Shown: positions 1-7,138 of the stretch, in pieces
Numbering within the stretch: the first letter of the stretch is position 1
Layout of the letters: each line of letters begins with the position of its first letter
IMG/VR virus record: IMGVR_UViG_3300032011_000064
Location: 1 to 32,525 of that record
Direction: 5' to 3' (one strand)
Length of the DNA: 32,525 nt
From: a virus
Translations under genes and position numbers: made by a program
Notes under the pieces: generated by a model
What the model was told of the DNA's origin: nothing
What the model saw: the letters and a program-made list of their open reading frames with translations, nothing else
Database searches by the model: none

Positions 1-1
1 T

Positions 2-856
2 GATAATATACGAGTAGATGGTAATAAAGTACAGTTTGTTCAAAGTATTGAATCAACAGACACAAATATAAGACCTATTGGTGTGAGTGAGATTGCTGAT
101 GCTAGAGTGTGGATGACAGAACCTCCACAAGCAATACCTCCAGTTGTTCCTGTTACTGTTCTTGCTGGTACTCCTATAGTTAATATGCCTGGTTGCGTGA
201 AGGTTCATAAGGAGAATGTAAAGCAGAGATCAAGAAATAAGATGTTGGTCGATGATGACCCTAAAGGAAATACAGTATTGTGTGATGCTGGTGCTCCTTA
301 CTATGATCCCGCAGACTATGATTATAGAGGACTAAGTTGGCAGAGTTTAAATACAGATTCAGAAGAAGCACCTGAAGGTATTGATACTGGAGATCCACCT
401 GCACCTGAGATACCAGATCCTCCAGGAGCACCTGAAACACCAGGTGAAACTGCTGGAAAGGTAGAGTGTCCTCCTCCTAATGCAAGACGTATTGGTGACC
501 TGAATCAGGCAGGTACAGAAAAGGTTATTGGATATAAATTAACTCCTGACGGTAAAGTTTGTGAGACACAATGGGAAGAACTAGGTGTTGCTGAACTATA
601 TCTACCCAGTGTTCCTATAGTATCTACTACTGCTACGATTGCTCTTGTTGCTACTTCATCTGCCCTACTTGCCAAACCCCTAGCAGACTTGCTCCTGAAA
701 GTGGTAAAGCCTGTGATAAAGAAGGTTGTGGCGAAGGTAAAGTCGATAATGGGGAAGAAGGATCCTGTTCTATCTGTTCGGGAACGGATTGAGGAACAGC
801 GAGATCGGAATCAGGCAATAAAGACTCTGAAGAAGGCTCTGAAGGCAAAGAAGTAG
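2..856 (+). CDS. Unknown protein, 5'-truncated, Pro-rich with a C-terminal hydrophobic segment
   Basis: The frame is open from the first bases of the window to the TAG at 854-856, so this is the 3' part of a longer gene. A GTG at 83 is only an internal candidate start. The visible 285 residues contain a Pro/Glu/Gly-rich stretch (about bases 360-470), a hydrophobic segment (about bases 600-690) that could span a membrane, and a strongly basic Lys/Arg-rich tail. I do not recognise a family. Long genes of this kind in cyanomyoviruses are often virion structural proteins, but that is only inference. The last 206 bases overlap the end of the converging minus-strand ORF. Confidence 0.6.
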   Translation, partial: DNIRVDGNKVQFVQSIESTDTNIRPIGVSEIADARVWMTEPPQAIPPVVPVTVLAGTPIVNMPGCVKVHKENVKQRSRNKMLVDDDPKGNTVLCDAGAPYYDPADYDYRGLSWQSLNTDSEEAPEGIDTGDPPAPEIPDPPGAPETPGETAGKVECPPPNARRIGDLNQAGTEKVIGYKLTPDGKVCETQWEELGVAELYLPSVPIVSTTATIALVATSSALLAKPLADLLLKVVKPVIKKVVAKVKSIMGKKDPVLSVRERIEEQRDRNQAIKTLKKALKAKK

Positions 857-1751
857 ATTCACTATTAGGATCTACCCACTGTGGTTGTGGTATCTGGTGT
901 TCATGTGGCATTATTTTTCCACCAGGTGCAGTAACAACTACATCAGCACATACACTAAAGTATGGTGACTTAGGATGGAACATAATACCCTGTTTTTTGA
1001 GTTCACCACAATTTTTAAGTCTTGCGATCTCAAAGTCTAATCTTTTATTAGCAACCAACTGAGTAGTCATATCAATTTGTGCTTGTGCCGCTTCATGACA
1101 TTGCCTTTGAAATTTTCTATTGACTGGTATAGAGAGTGTAGCAGATAGGCCAACATTAAATGATTGGTTTGCTCTCATATCAGTACGCACTGGTTTAAAC
1201 CATGATGGTGTCATCTCTCCACCAGTATCAACTATATCTGGTACACCATTAGGACTGTCTATATCTTGAATGATAGAGATGTCTGATCCATCAGGGAACC
1301 ATCTGATTGTTTCTCCAATAGTATTACCATCTGTTCCATCAGAGACATATGTTCTATCATCATACCAAGTTTCCCAAGGGTAGTTCTTGACGGTAACATA
1401 TGTTGGAACCATCTTACCTGTGGCATCAGTAGTATTATATTGTGGTTCGTTATAATAATCTTCCCAAGGGTCTTTCCTTGAGTCAGCAAATTGTACATAG
1501 GGTGTGAAGTTTACCGTACTACCTTGACACTGCACTCCACCACCATAAGTGTTAGTTATGTATGGACCTTGTAAAACTTGTATTGCCTGGTTCGTTACTG
1601 AGCCAGATGAGTTGGCGATAGGATTAGCAGTAGCACTAACTCCACCAACACCCTGTGCTAGTGCGACGTTAGGTGTTAAAAGACTACCTATAGTTGCTAT
1701 TGCGTAAAGGTGCTTGTTGTATCTGTGACGCTTTGTATGCTTGTTACTCTT
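651..1751 (-). CDS. Exported protein of unknown function, start codon unresolved
   Basis: A minus-strand frame ending at TAG (651-653) encodes a convincing protein. A basic stretch (residues KRHRYNK) is followed by a hydrophobic stretch ending in the signal-peptidase-like site NVALA/Q, then a Gly/Ala/Asn region, a Cys-containing middle, and a conserved-looking block near the end (KRLDFEIARLKNCGEL, then HPKSPYFSVCADVV). The C-terminal ~80 residues are Ser/Pro/Gln-rich and overlap the plus-strand gene. No ATG, GTG or TTG exists in frame near the signal peptide. The nearest in-frame ATG (2012) lies deep inside the upstream gene, where this frame reads as non-protein-like sequence. Possible explanations are a non-standard start, a -1 frameshift from the upstream gene, or a sequence error. 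The given upstream limit is approximate. Confidence 0.6.
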   Translation of the reverse strand, partial: KSNKHTKRHRYNKHLYAIATIGSLLTPNVALAQGVGGVSATANPIANSSGSVTNQAIQVLQGPYITNTYGGGVQCQGSTVNFTPYVQFADSRKDPWEDYYNEPQYNTTDATGKMVPTYVTVKNYPWETWYDDRTYVSDGTDGNTIGETIRWFPDGSDISIIQDIDSPNGVPDIVDTGGEMTPSWFKPVRTDMRANQSFNVGLSATLSIPVNRKFQRQCHEAAQAQIDMTTQLVANKRLDFEIARLKNCGELKKQGIMFHPKSPYFSVCADVVVTAPGGKIMPHEHQIPQPQWVDPNSESTSLPSEPSSESLLPDSDLAVPQSVPEQIEQDPSSPLSTLPSPQPSLSQALPLSGASLLGVWQVGQMK

Positions 1752-2173
1752 TGAATTATTGTTTGATTCGTCATTCCTGGTCCAGAATATGTCTGGGTAA
1801 ATTGAAAGGCTCCCCCAGGTTCTGCTATTGTGAAGTCGTTTTGTGCTGAGAAATTTAATGTATCGAATGAAGAGGTTACTGCTGCTGCAGTTGCTCCTCC
1901 GTCTTCTGCTGTTCCCACTGATGGGGAGACTTGTACTGTCGTTGTTGTTACATTGGGGTTGAGGGATCCACCATTGTTTTCTACCCCTACGCCAGTCACT
2001 GAGTACTCCCATCCTGTCCTATAGTCAATTGAATTTATAGTTTCCGTAACTGTAGATTCAGTTTCGGTGTGGCTCGTCATTGAACCTTGCTGAAAATTTG
2101 GGACCACGGGGACTGCCTTTGCAGCTCCCGTGCTACCTAATACCAACACTAATATAGTTATAAGCCTTTTCAT
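1697..2173 (-). CDS. Small exported protein, Thr/Ser-rich
   Basis: The 158-residue protein starts at an ATG with a clear signal peptide: MKR, a Leu/Val core, then GAAKA before VPVV, the likely cleavage point. The mature part is rich in Thr, Ser, Val and Asn, with alternating patterns typical of beta-sheet secreted or surface proteins. It lies 11 bases after the stop of the upstream exported protein and overlaps the next frame by about 55 bases, suggesting one operon of three exported proteins. From memory, similar small proteins occur in other cyanomyoviruses, but I know of no assigned function. An envelope or particle-surface role is possible. Confidence 0.75.
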   Translation of the reverse strand: MKRLITILVLVLGSTGAAKAVPVVPNFQQGSMTSHTETESTVTETINSIDYRTGWEYSVTGVGVENNGGSLNPNVTTTTVQVSPSVGTAEDGGATAAAVTSSFDTLNFSAQNDFTIAEPGGAFQFTQTYSGPGMTNQTIIQRVTSIQSVTDTTSTFTQ

Positions 2174-2184
2174 AACCTAGTTTC

Positions 2185-2685
2185 CTAGTTAATTTGCAGC
2201 TCAGTTACGAATTGTCCAGTCGCGGATGTACCTGCGCCGCCAGCCACTACGGTCAAAGCACCTTGCGAAGTTACAGTACCAGCCAAGGATCCAGCACTTC
2301 CAGCAGCAGTAGATAATTGATCACCGTATGCCGAAACATCACCGATGTCTGGTCCAGTTGTATCAATCGCATCACCTTGAGTAAATGCCTGAGTGAAGCT
2401 GAATGACTCGCCTGGATCATCCTGAACTGCAGCTATAGTTCCAGGAGCATATACACCTGAAGTTATAGTACCAGCCGATATTGTGTTAGCTGTCGTTCCA
2501 TCAGTTGTGTCCACATTATTACCAGTGATACTAAATGATGAACCAATCCTCTGCATCTGTGTTGCAGCAGCATTGACTGTTAGCTGAACACTAGAAGTCA
2601 TTCTGGATGTCATATCAGCTTTAGCTGATGGTGCTACCATTGCACCTGTCATCAATAACATTACAATAGGTAAGAATCTTTTCAT
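2185..2685 (-). CDS. Small exported protein, Ala/Gly/Thr-rich
   Basis: This is the first gene of the minus-strand exported-protein group. From the ATG at 2685 the protein is 166 residues with a textbook signal peptide (MKRF, a hydrophobic core, APSAKA before DMTS). The mature part is low in charge and rich in Ala, Gly, Thr and Ser, like a beta-structured secreted protein. A TTG at 2700 would add five residues; I prefer 2685 because it matches the MKR start of its neighbour, though the AAAGGA stretch lies too close to this ATG to act as a normal ribosome site, so the TTG remains possible. No family recognised. Confidence 0.72.
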   Translation of the reverse strand: MKRFLPIVMLLMTGAMVAPSAKADMTSRMTSSVQLTVNAAATQMQRIGSSFSITGNNVDTTDGTTANTISAGTITSGVYAPGTIAAVQDDPGESFSFTQAFTQGDAIDTTGPDIGDVSAYGDQLSTAAGSAGSLAGTVTSQGALTVVAGGAGTSATGQFVTELQIN

Positions 2686-2736
2686 TCCTTTAGACAACAA
2701 ACCTATATGTATATATGCAGCAAAAATACTTAAAAA

Positions 2737-2766
2737 ATTATTAAGGTATATTTAAATTCTTGACAA
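2737..2766 (-). promoter_or_regulatory. Possible sigma70-type promoter for the exported-protein genes
   Basis: On the minus strand, TTGTCA (2766 to 2761), an 18-base spacer and AATAAT (2742 to 2737) precede the exported-protein group. The -35 box overlaps the -35 box of the divergent psbA promoter. The region is very AT-rich, so a chance match is quite possible. Confidence 0.35.
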
Positions 2767-2788
2767 GTGCTTAACATTTGTTTATAAT
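2760..2788 (+). promoter_or_regulatory. Consensus sigma70 promoter of psbA
   Basis: TTGACA at 2760-2765 and TATAAT at 2783-2788 are separated by exactly 17 bases: a perfect vegetative sigma70-type promoter. Transcription should start near 2795. This would let the host polymerase transcribe psbA without phage factors. Confidence 0.85.
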
Positions 2789-2793
2789 AAATA
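2786..2793 (+). promoter_or_regulatory. Possible late promoter element overlapping the psbA -10 box
   Basis: AATAAATA fits the T4-family late -10 pattern NATAAATA. It overlaps the sigma70 -10 box by three bases. If used, psbA could be transcribed both early and late. The motif is AT-rich, so chance is a real alternative. Confidence 0.35.
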
Positions 2794-2794
2794 A

Positions 2795-2938
2795 CATCGG
2801 GTGAGCATCTGCTGACCTACTAGTACCCCAAACCGAGACCAAGGGGATTAAGTCTCTCATATCCATCAGTAAAGGGATTGATGGAAATAATCGTATCGCT
2901 TCTACCCTTTGAAGCCCTACTTTTTAAATTGTCCTATT
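2795..2938 (+). ncRNA. Structured psbA leader RNA (PhotoRC-like candidate)
   Basis: The ~144-nt leader between promoter and psbA folds by eye into several elements. Hairpin 2800-2817 has GGU and AGC arms pairing with ACC and GCU. A possible H-type pseudoknot pairs CCCC 2826-2829 with GGGG 2843-2846, interleaved with GAGAC 2835-2839 pairing GUCUC 2852-2856. A hairpin pairs UCCAUCA 2862-2868 with UGAUGGA 2879-2885, and another pairs GCUUC 2898-2902 with GAAGC 2911-2915. The loops of the last two hairpins contain AAAGGG (2871-2876) and CCCUUU (2905-2910), perfect complements that could kiss. There is no ribosome site before the psbA ATG. PhotoRC RNA motifs are known upstream of psbA in cyanobacteria and cyanophages; membership here is inferred from position only. 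Confidence 0.6.
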
Positions 2939-4021
2939 ATGACAACTCTACAAAAAAGGGAACAAGGACTCCTTTCTGGATGGTCCGAGTTCTGCGAGTG
3001 GGTCACAAGTACTAACAACCGCATCTATGTTGGTTGGTTCGGTGTCTTGATGGTTCCTTGCCTATTAGCTGCTACTACATGCTTCATCGTAGCATTCATT
3101 GCAGCACCTCCTGTCGATATCGACGGAATCAGAGAGCCAGTTGCTGGATCTCTTATGTTTGGTAACAACATCATCTCTGGTGCAGTTGTTCCTTCATCAA
3201 ACGCTATTGGTTTACACTTCTATCCTATCTGGGAAGCTGCTAATTTAGATGAGTGGCTTTACAACGGTGGTCCTTACCAGTTGGTAATCTTCCACTTCCT
3301 TATCGGAATCTCAGCATACATGGGAAGACAGTGGGAACTTTCATACCGTTTAGGTATGCGTCCTTGGATCTGTGTTGCTTATTCAGCACCTGTATCTGCT
3401 GCTTTCGCAGTATTCCTTGTGTATCCATTTGGTCAGGGTTCATTCTCTGATGGTATGCCTCTCGGTATATCTGGTACGTTTAACTTCATGTTCGTATTCC
3501 AAGCAGAACATAATATCTTAATGCACCCATTCCATATGGCAGGTGTTGCAGGTATGTTCGGTGGAGCATTATTCTCTGCTATGCATGGTTCTCTTGTTAC
3601 ATCTTCTCTAATCAGAGAGACAACAGGTTTAGATTCACAGAACTATGGATACAAATTCGGACAAGAAGAAGAAACATACAACATTGTTGCAGCACATGGA
3701 TACTTTGGTAGACTTATCTTCCAGTATGCTAGCTTTAATAATAGTCGTAGTCTTCACTTCTTCCTTGCTTCATGGCCTGTGATTTGTGTATGGTTAACCT
3801 CTATGGGTATCTGCACAATGGCGTTTAACCTAAACGGATTCAACTTCAACCAGTCGGTTGTTGATGCATCTGGTAAGGTTGTTCCTACTTGGGGTGATGT
3901 ATTGAACAGAGCAAACCTTGGTATGGAAGTAATGCATGAAAGAAATGCACACAACTTCCCACTTGACTTAGCATCTGCTGAGACATCTGAAGTTGCACTT
4001 GTTGCTCCAAGCATCGGTTGA
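2939..4021 (+). CDS. psbA: Photosystem II reaction-centre protein D1
   Basis: The 360-residue protein matches cyanobacterial D1 throughout. Recognisable parts are the N-terminal [18 protein letters not shown] block, [21 protein letters not shown], the P680 and iron-ligand region ([20 protein letters not shown]), the QB pocket ([15 protein letters not shown]), and the manganese-cluster end ([12 protein letters not shown]). The C-terminal extension after LDLA should be removed by host CtpA. Gln131 corresponds to canonical residue 130, the Gln (D1:1-like) rather than Glu variant. The start at ATG 2939 gives the normal D1 N-terminus. In the host thylakoid it would replace photodamaged D1 during infection. 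It is monocistronic, with its own consensus promoter, structured leader and terminator, and no Shine-Dalgarno sequence. Confidence 0.98.
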   Translation: MTTLQKREQGLLSGWSEFCEWVTSTNNRIYVGWFGVLMVPCLLAATTCFIVAFIAAPPVDIDGIREPVAGSLMFGNNIISGAVVPSSNAIGLHFYPIWEAANLDEWLYNGGPYQLVIFHFLIGISAYMGRQWELSYRLGMRPWICVAYSAPVSAAFAVFLVYPFGQGSFSDGMPLGISGTFNFMFVFQAEHNILMHPFHMAGVAGMFGGALFSAMHGSLVTSSLIRETTGLDSQNYGYKFGQEEETYNIVAAHGYFGRLIFQYASFNNSRSLHFFLASWPVICVWLTSMGICTMAFNLNGFNFNQSVVDASGKVVPTWGDVLNRANLGMEVMHERNAHNFPLDLASAETSEVALVAPSIG

Positions 4022-4048
4022 TAAAACTCAATCAGTGTGTTATATTTA

Positions 4049-4079
4049 AGAGACCCTCACAAAAGGGTCTCTTTTTTTT
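4049..4079 (+). terminator. Rho-independent terminator of psbA
   Basis: A 9-bp perfect stem AGAGACCCT (4049-4057) / AGGGTCTCT (4064-4072) with loop CACAAA is followed by a run of seven T. It lies 28 bases after the psbA stop. Confidence 0.93.
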
Positions 4080-4115
4080 ATCTCTTTTTATAGATACTCT
4101 AGACAAATTATTCTT

Positions 4116-4769
4116 ATGAAAATATTTTTAGACACAGCAGAGGTCTCAACAATCCTTAATCATTTTGAAACAGGTTTGATTGATGGAGTAACAACTAACC
4201 CTACTCTTATTAGAAAGAGTGGTAGAGATCCTGAAGATGTATACCTAGAACTTTCTGAGGCAGGTGTAAGGGACATTAGTATGGAAGTAGTAGGAAGTCG
4301 TGAAGAGATGACCTCTGAGGGTCGTAGACTTGCTACTAAGTTCCAAGAGGTTGCTACCATAAAGGTTCCTTGCACACCAGATGGTTTATATACCTGTAAT
4401 CAGTTGGCAAAGGACGGCACAAAGGTTAATGTTACTTTGATTTTTGATGCAGCACAGGCAATACTTGCTGCTAAAGCAGGAGCAACATATGTTTCACCAT
4501 TTGTAGGAAGGCTTGACGATAACTCTGTTAATGGGTTAGATGTAATCAAAGATATTTCAGAAATTTACCAAAGACATTGGATAAAAACTGAAATTCTTTC
4601 TGCTTCTATCAGAGGAGTGAAAGCAGTGTCTACTTCTTTTGCTCTTGGTGCTCATGTAGTAACTATGCCACCATCAGTTTTTGAGAAGATGTACAATCAT
4701 GTTCTTACTGACAAAGGATTACAATTATTTGATGCCGATTGGGCTTCAGTAGTTGCTCAAACTAAATAA
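4116..4769 (+). CDS. talC: Transaldolase (short TalC/FSA type)
   Basis: The 217-residue protein has the length and motifs of the small TalC/fructose-6-phosphate aldolase-like transaldolases: FLDTAEV at the N-terminus, DGVTTNPTLI, the Schiff-base lysine K83 in TIKVPCTPDGL, NVTLIFDAAQA, ATYVSPFVGRLDD, ILSASIRG, and a C-terminal region ending in FDADW. It transfers dihydroxyacetone units in the pentose phosphate pathway. In cyanophages talC is a common host-metabolism gene thought to push carbon through the oxidative pentose phosphate route to NADPH and ribose. It follows the psbA terminator and heads the run of small genes to 7843. No clear ribosome site precedes the ATG. Confidence 0.96.
   Translation: MKIFLDTAEVSTILNHFETGLIDGVTTNPTLIRKSGRDPEDVYLELSEAGVRDISMEVVGSREEMTSEGRRLATKFQEVATIKVPCTPDGLYTCNQLAKDGTKVNVTLIFDAAQAILAAKAGATYVSPFVGRLDDNSVNGLDVIKDISEIYQRHWIKTEILSASIRGVKAVSTSFALGAHVVTMPPSVFEKMYNHVLTDKGLQLFDADWASVVAQTK
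4762..4769 (+). promoter_or_regulatory. CTAAATAA motif, possible late promoter
   Basis: CTAAATAA overlaps the talC stop codon and lies 18 bases before the glutaredoxin ATG. The same octamer occurs at three other gene junctions. It resembles the T4 late -10 box, but here it is partly dictated by coding sequence. Confidence 0.25.
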
Positions 4770-4786
4770 AATTTTAGACAGTCAGT

Positions 4787-5023
4787 ATGAATTTTACTGT
4801 TTATTCCAAAGAAGGATGTCCTTATTGCACAAAGGTAGTGCAAGTGTTAGAGTTGGCAAAGTTAAGACATGTTGTTTATAAACTAGATGAGCATTTTGAT
4901 AAGCAATCATTCTATGGTCAGTTTGGTGAGGGAACTACATTCCCTCAAGTGGTCATAGATTCTACCAATCTTGGTGGATGTGTAGAAACAGTTCAGTATC
5001 TTAAGGAGAAGAAATTAGTCTAA
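4787..5023 (+). CDS. Glutaredoxin (NrdC-like)
   Basis: The 78-residue protein has the glutaredoxin fold signature: an N-terminal strand (FTVYSKEGCPYC) with the redox pair C11-x-x-C14, the cis-proline motif TTFPQVV, and a glycine-rich GGCVET glutathione-binding segment. It would reduce disulfides, most likely as electron donor to phage or host ribonucleotide reductase, although no nrd gene lies in this window. It follows talC by 17 bases and overlaps the next gene by one base (TAATG). Confidence 0.93.
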   Translation: MNFTVYSKEGCPYCTKVVQVLELAKLRHVVYKLDEHFDKQSFYGQFGEGTTFPQVVIDSTNLGGCVETVQYLKEKKLV

Positions 5024-5388
5024 TGAAAAAACTTGACGATTTTGAAACTGTATATGACATGATTGAACATGCCATCGAACTTGCGTTTGATGGTAAGATG
5101 CAATTGAAGTTTTATCAGTTTCTAGAATATCGTAAGACAAAAAAATATGAAGTAGATGCTTTTATAGAAAGTTCTACTGCTGCTGAAATATCTGATCAAG
5201 TATTAGAACTTGAACAATACATTAAAGGAGGTGCAGATAACAATCACAAACAATTGCGTGAAGCATATGGTCATATACCAAAACCTAAAGCACGTAAGAT
5301 AAGAGCTTACTTGTACAGTATATTAGAAGATGCATGGAGGTATAGTCGTGACCGAAGACCAGGAAGGAGGAAAAAGAACTCTAAATAA
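5023..5388 (+). CDS. Conserved-looking hypothetical protein, basic C-terminus
   Basis: The 121-residue protein is soluble and mostly helical by composition, with an acidic N-terminal half and a very basic Arg/Lys tail (RDRRPGRRKK). The tail could bind nucleic acid, but no family is recognised. Its ATG overlaps the glutaredoxin stop (TAATG), so the two are probably translationally coupled. The 3' end overlaps the next small gene by about 40 bases. Confidence 0.75.
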   Translation: MKKLDDFETVYDMIEHAIELAFDGKMQLKFYQFLEYRKTKKYEVDAFIESSTAAEISDQVLELEQYIKGGADNNHKQLREAYGHIPKPKARKIRAYLYSILEDAWRYSRDRRPGRRKKNSK

Positions 5389-5554
5389 AAGCAAACCCGA
5401 AATGAATCGGGGAGTGGAATTACTGTTACGAAATAGGAGGAGGAGACCAGACCCACCAAAAACATTTCAAATAAAGTTTGGAAAATTAATTGCTTTCTGG
5501 AAGAGAGAAATTATTTTTCACTTTAACTTTTACTTAGACATCAGAAAAAAGTAG
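5348..5554 (+). CDS. Small basic hypothetical protein
   Basis: I chose GTG 5348 because GGAGG lies seven bases upstream, a much better ribosome site than that of the in-frame ATG 5330. The product is 68 residues, strongly basic (LLLRNRRRRPDPP) with an aromatic, hydrophobic second half (KFGKLIAFWKREIIFHFNFYLDI). Its small size and coupling to the upstream gene are typical of conserved cyanophage genes of unknown role. A nucleic-acid or membrane-surface association is possible from composition only. Confidence 0.68.
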   Translation: MTEDQEGGKRTLNKSKPEMNRGVELLLRNRRRRPDPPKTFQIKFGKLIAFWKREIIFHFNFYLDIRKK

Positions 5555-5572
5555 ATCTCTTGGAGGAGTATT

Positions 5573-5812
5573 ATGGACATGACCATAGTAACATTGACAC
5601 TAACAACAGTTGTGTCATTTCTTGCATTATTAGTAGGGGGTATGATAGGATGGATGGCAAGACAACATTCATATGAAACAACACCTCAAGTAGTGTACAC
5701 TCATCCAGAAATGTTTGATGAAAATGGACAGTTAGTTCCCGATGAAATTTTAGCCCTAAGAATTGAAAACAATTATGACATCAACACCGAAGAAACAACC
5801 GAGGAAGAGTAG
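5573..5812 (+). CDS. Small membrane protein, hypothetical
   Basis: The 79-residue protein has a single N-terminal transmembrane helix (about residues 4-29, TLTLTTVVSFLALLVGGMIG) followed by an acidic soluble tail ending in EETTEEE. A good ribosome site (GGAGGAG) precedes the ATG. The short lumenal/periplasmic N-terminus with a cytoplasmic tail suggests a bitopic inner-membrane protein. Function unknown. The 3' end overlaps the next gene. Confidence 0.75.
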   Translation: MDMTIVTLTLTTVVSFLALLVGGMIGWMARQHSYETTPQVVYTHPEMFDENGQLVPDEILALRIENNYDINTEETTEEE

Positions 5813-6302
5813 CACAGTTGTAGCAAAATCTACAAAAAAGAGAGCTGCAAAGACACCTACACTACCACCTAATCCATTTGTGAATGAGATTTTGGATTAT
5901 GTTTCTAGTCAAAAATCTAAAATTGCAAAGGTAGAAGCACTCAAAGAGTATCGTAATGATGCATTAGTTTCTATTCTCATATGGAATTTTGATGAGACAG
6001 TTGTTTCTATGATCCCTGAAGGAGATGTTCCTTTTACTCCTAATGATAGTCCACAAGGAACAGATCATACTTCTCTTCGTAGAGAACAAAGAAATCTTTA
6101 TCACTTTGTAAAGGGTGGTAATGATAGTTTGAATAATTTACGTAGAGAATCTATGTTTATTCAGATGCTTGAAGGACTTCATCCAAGTGAAGCAAAGATT
6201 GTAGTACTTGCAAAGGATGGTAGATTGCATGAAGACTATGCAGTGACATATGATCAGGTTAAAGAAGCTTATCCTGATATTACGTGGGGTGGTAGATCAT
6301 GA
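5775..6302 (+). CDS. Conserved hypothetical protein (DUF6433-like)
   Basis: From ATG 5775 the protein is 175 residues. A Lys/Ser/Thr-rich basic leader (residues 1-30) precedes a helical domain containing ILIWNFDETVVSMIPEGDVPFTPND and a C-terminal FIQMLEGLHPSEAKIVVLAKDG segment. I recall similar proteins widely in T4-like cyanophages and T4 relatives (DUF6433), without a known function. The start lies 38 bases inside the preceding gene; TTG 5763 is an alternative. The stop overlaps the next ATG. Confidence 0.78.
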   Translation: MTSTPKKQPRKSSTVVAKSTKKRAAKTPTLPPNPFVNEILDYVSSQKSKIAKVEALKEYRNDALVSILIWNFDETVVSMIPEGDVPFTPNDSPQGTDHTSLRREQRNLYHFVKGGNDSLNNLRRESMFIQMLEGLHPSEAKIVVLAKDGRLHEDYAVTYDQVKEAYPDITWGGRS

Positions 6303-6664
6303 CCGTTAATGTTGGTGGTAAGGAAGTAAAGAGGGGTGAAGAGGTGGTGGCAGAAGAAAAGAAAGAAGAAGTAAAATTTAACCCTGCTGATTACTGGTGT
6401 GAGATTATCTTAGAGAAGACCACAAGAGAAAAAGCAGAAGATAGGAGTCTTCCTACTGATGCATTTAATGTAACGTATATGGTAGAGGGTACAGAACATT
6501 TAGATGTAACTCGTTCTGAGAAGATGGCAAATGTTTTTGATATGTATTATGATAGGTATGGGAAAGATGTTGTTCAGAAAATTGATTATGGTGCTGGTAG
6601 TATAAGACCCAATCTTTGGGGTATTAAAGCCACTCCACCTAAGAAGGGGAAGAAAAGAAAATGA
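6299..6664 (+). CDS. Hypothetical protein
   Basis: This 121-residue soluble protein has a Lys/Glu-rich N-terminus and a basic end (PPKKGKKRK). The middle (NPADYWCEIILEKTTREKAEDRS) looks like a folded domain, but I recognise no family. It overlaps both neighbours by four bases, indicating an operon with coupled translation. Confidence 0.72.
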   Translation: MTVNVGGKEVKRGEEVVAEEKKEEVKFNPADYWCEIILEKTTREKAEDRSLPTDAFNVTYMVEGTEHLDVTRSEKMANVFDMYYDRYGKDVVQKIDYGAGSIRPNLWGIKATPPKKGKKRK

Positions 6665-6915
6665 GTGATGAACTTCGAGATCAAATTAATGAAATCATAG
6701 AGGCGGACATCCAACTCAAGATTAATGATTACATTGAGAAGACTGGTAAAGGATTTAAAGGTGAAGAACTGAAGGTTAACATACCTCAGAATGAGGTGGA
6801 TAAAATTATTAAAGAGTATAAGAGGATAAAGAAAGAGGAGAAGTCCAACTTAGGTCAAGTAAAGAAGATGGGTCTTGTTGATAAGAATGGGAGGCCAATA
6901 GATGGAAAAGATTGA
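6661..6915 (+). CDS. Hypothetical small helical protein
   Basis: The 84-residue charged protein is probably all-helical (DQINEIIEADIQLKINDYIEK, then KIIKEYKRIKKEEK), with no Cys and no membrane segment. Its ATG overlaps the upstream stop and its end overlaps the next start by 14 bases. No family recognised. Confidence 0.7.
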   Translation: MSDELRDQINEIIEADIQLKINDYIEKTGKGFKGEELKVNIPQNEVDKIIKEYKRIKKEEKSNLGQVKKMGLVDKNGRPIDGKD

Positions 6916-7138
6916 CACCCAAGGGATGAGTGGTGATGCAGTAAAGGGATGTACTGATAATGTATATCCTCGTGATGTTGAAGGCAATCCAATCTACCCA
7001 TCATTCAATCCTACACCATTACCTATCTTTGATAATAAAGAAAGGGCAGAGTTGAAAGAGATTATGTTGGAAGCCTTAAAAGAGTACCATGAGAAACCTA
7101 ATTATTCACCATATAGATTAGACGAACTACAAGAATGA
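6902..7138 (+). CDS. Hypothetical small protein
   Basis: The 78-residue acidic protein has a Pro/Asn-rich middle (NPIYPSFNPTPLPIF) and a C-terminal helix. It overlaps purN by four bases (ATGA), so it probably shares the purN message. No family recognised. Confidence 0.7.
   Translation: MEKIDTQGMSGDAVKGCTDNVYPRDVEGNPIYPSFNPTPLPIFDNKERAELKEIMLEALKEYHEKPNYSPYRLDELQE

Noticed and set aside
1697-1760. Classical -1 frameshift site joining the two exported-protein genes
   Set aside because: No X-XXY-YYZ slippery heptamer is present in the overlap, so a frameshift remains only one of several explanations.
1752-2012. Upstream part of the minus-strand frame starting at ATG 2012
   Set aside because: It overlaps the exported-protein gene in another frame and reads as Arg/Asn/Ser-rich, non-protein-like sequence, so ATG 2012 is unlikely to be the true start.
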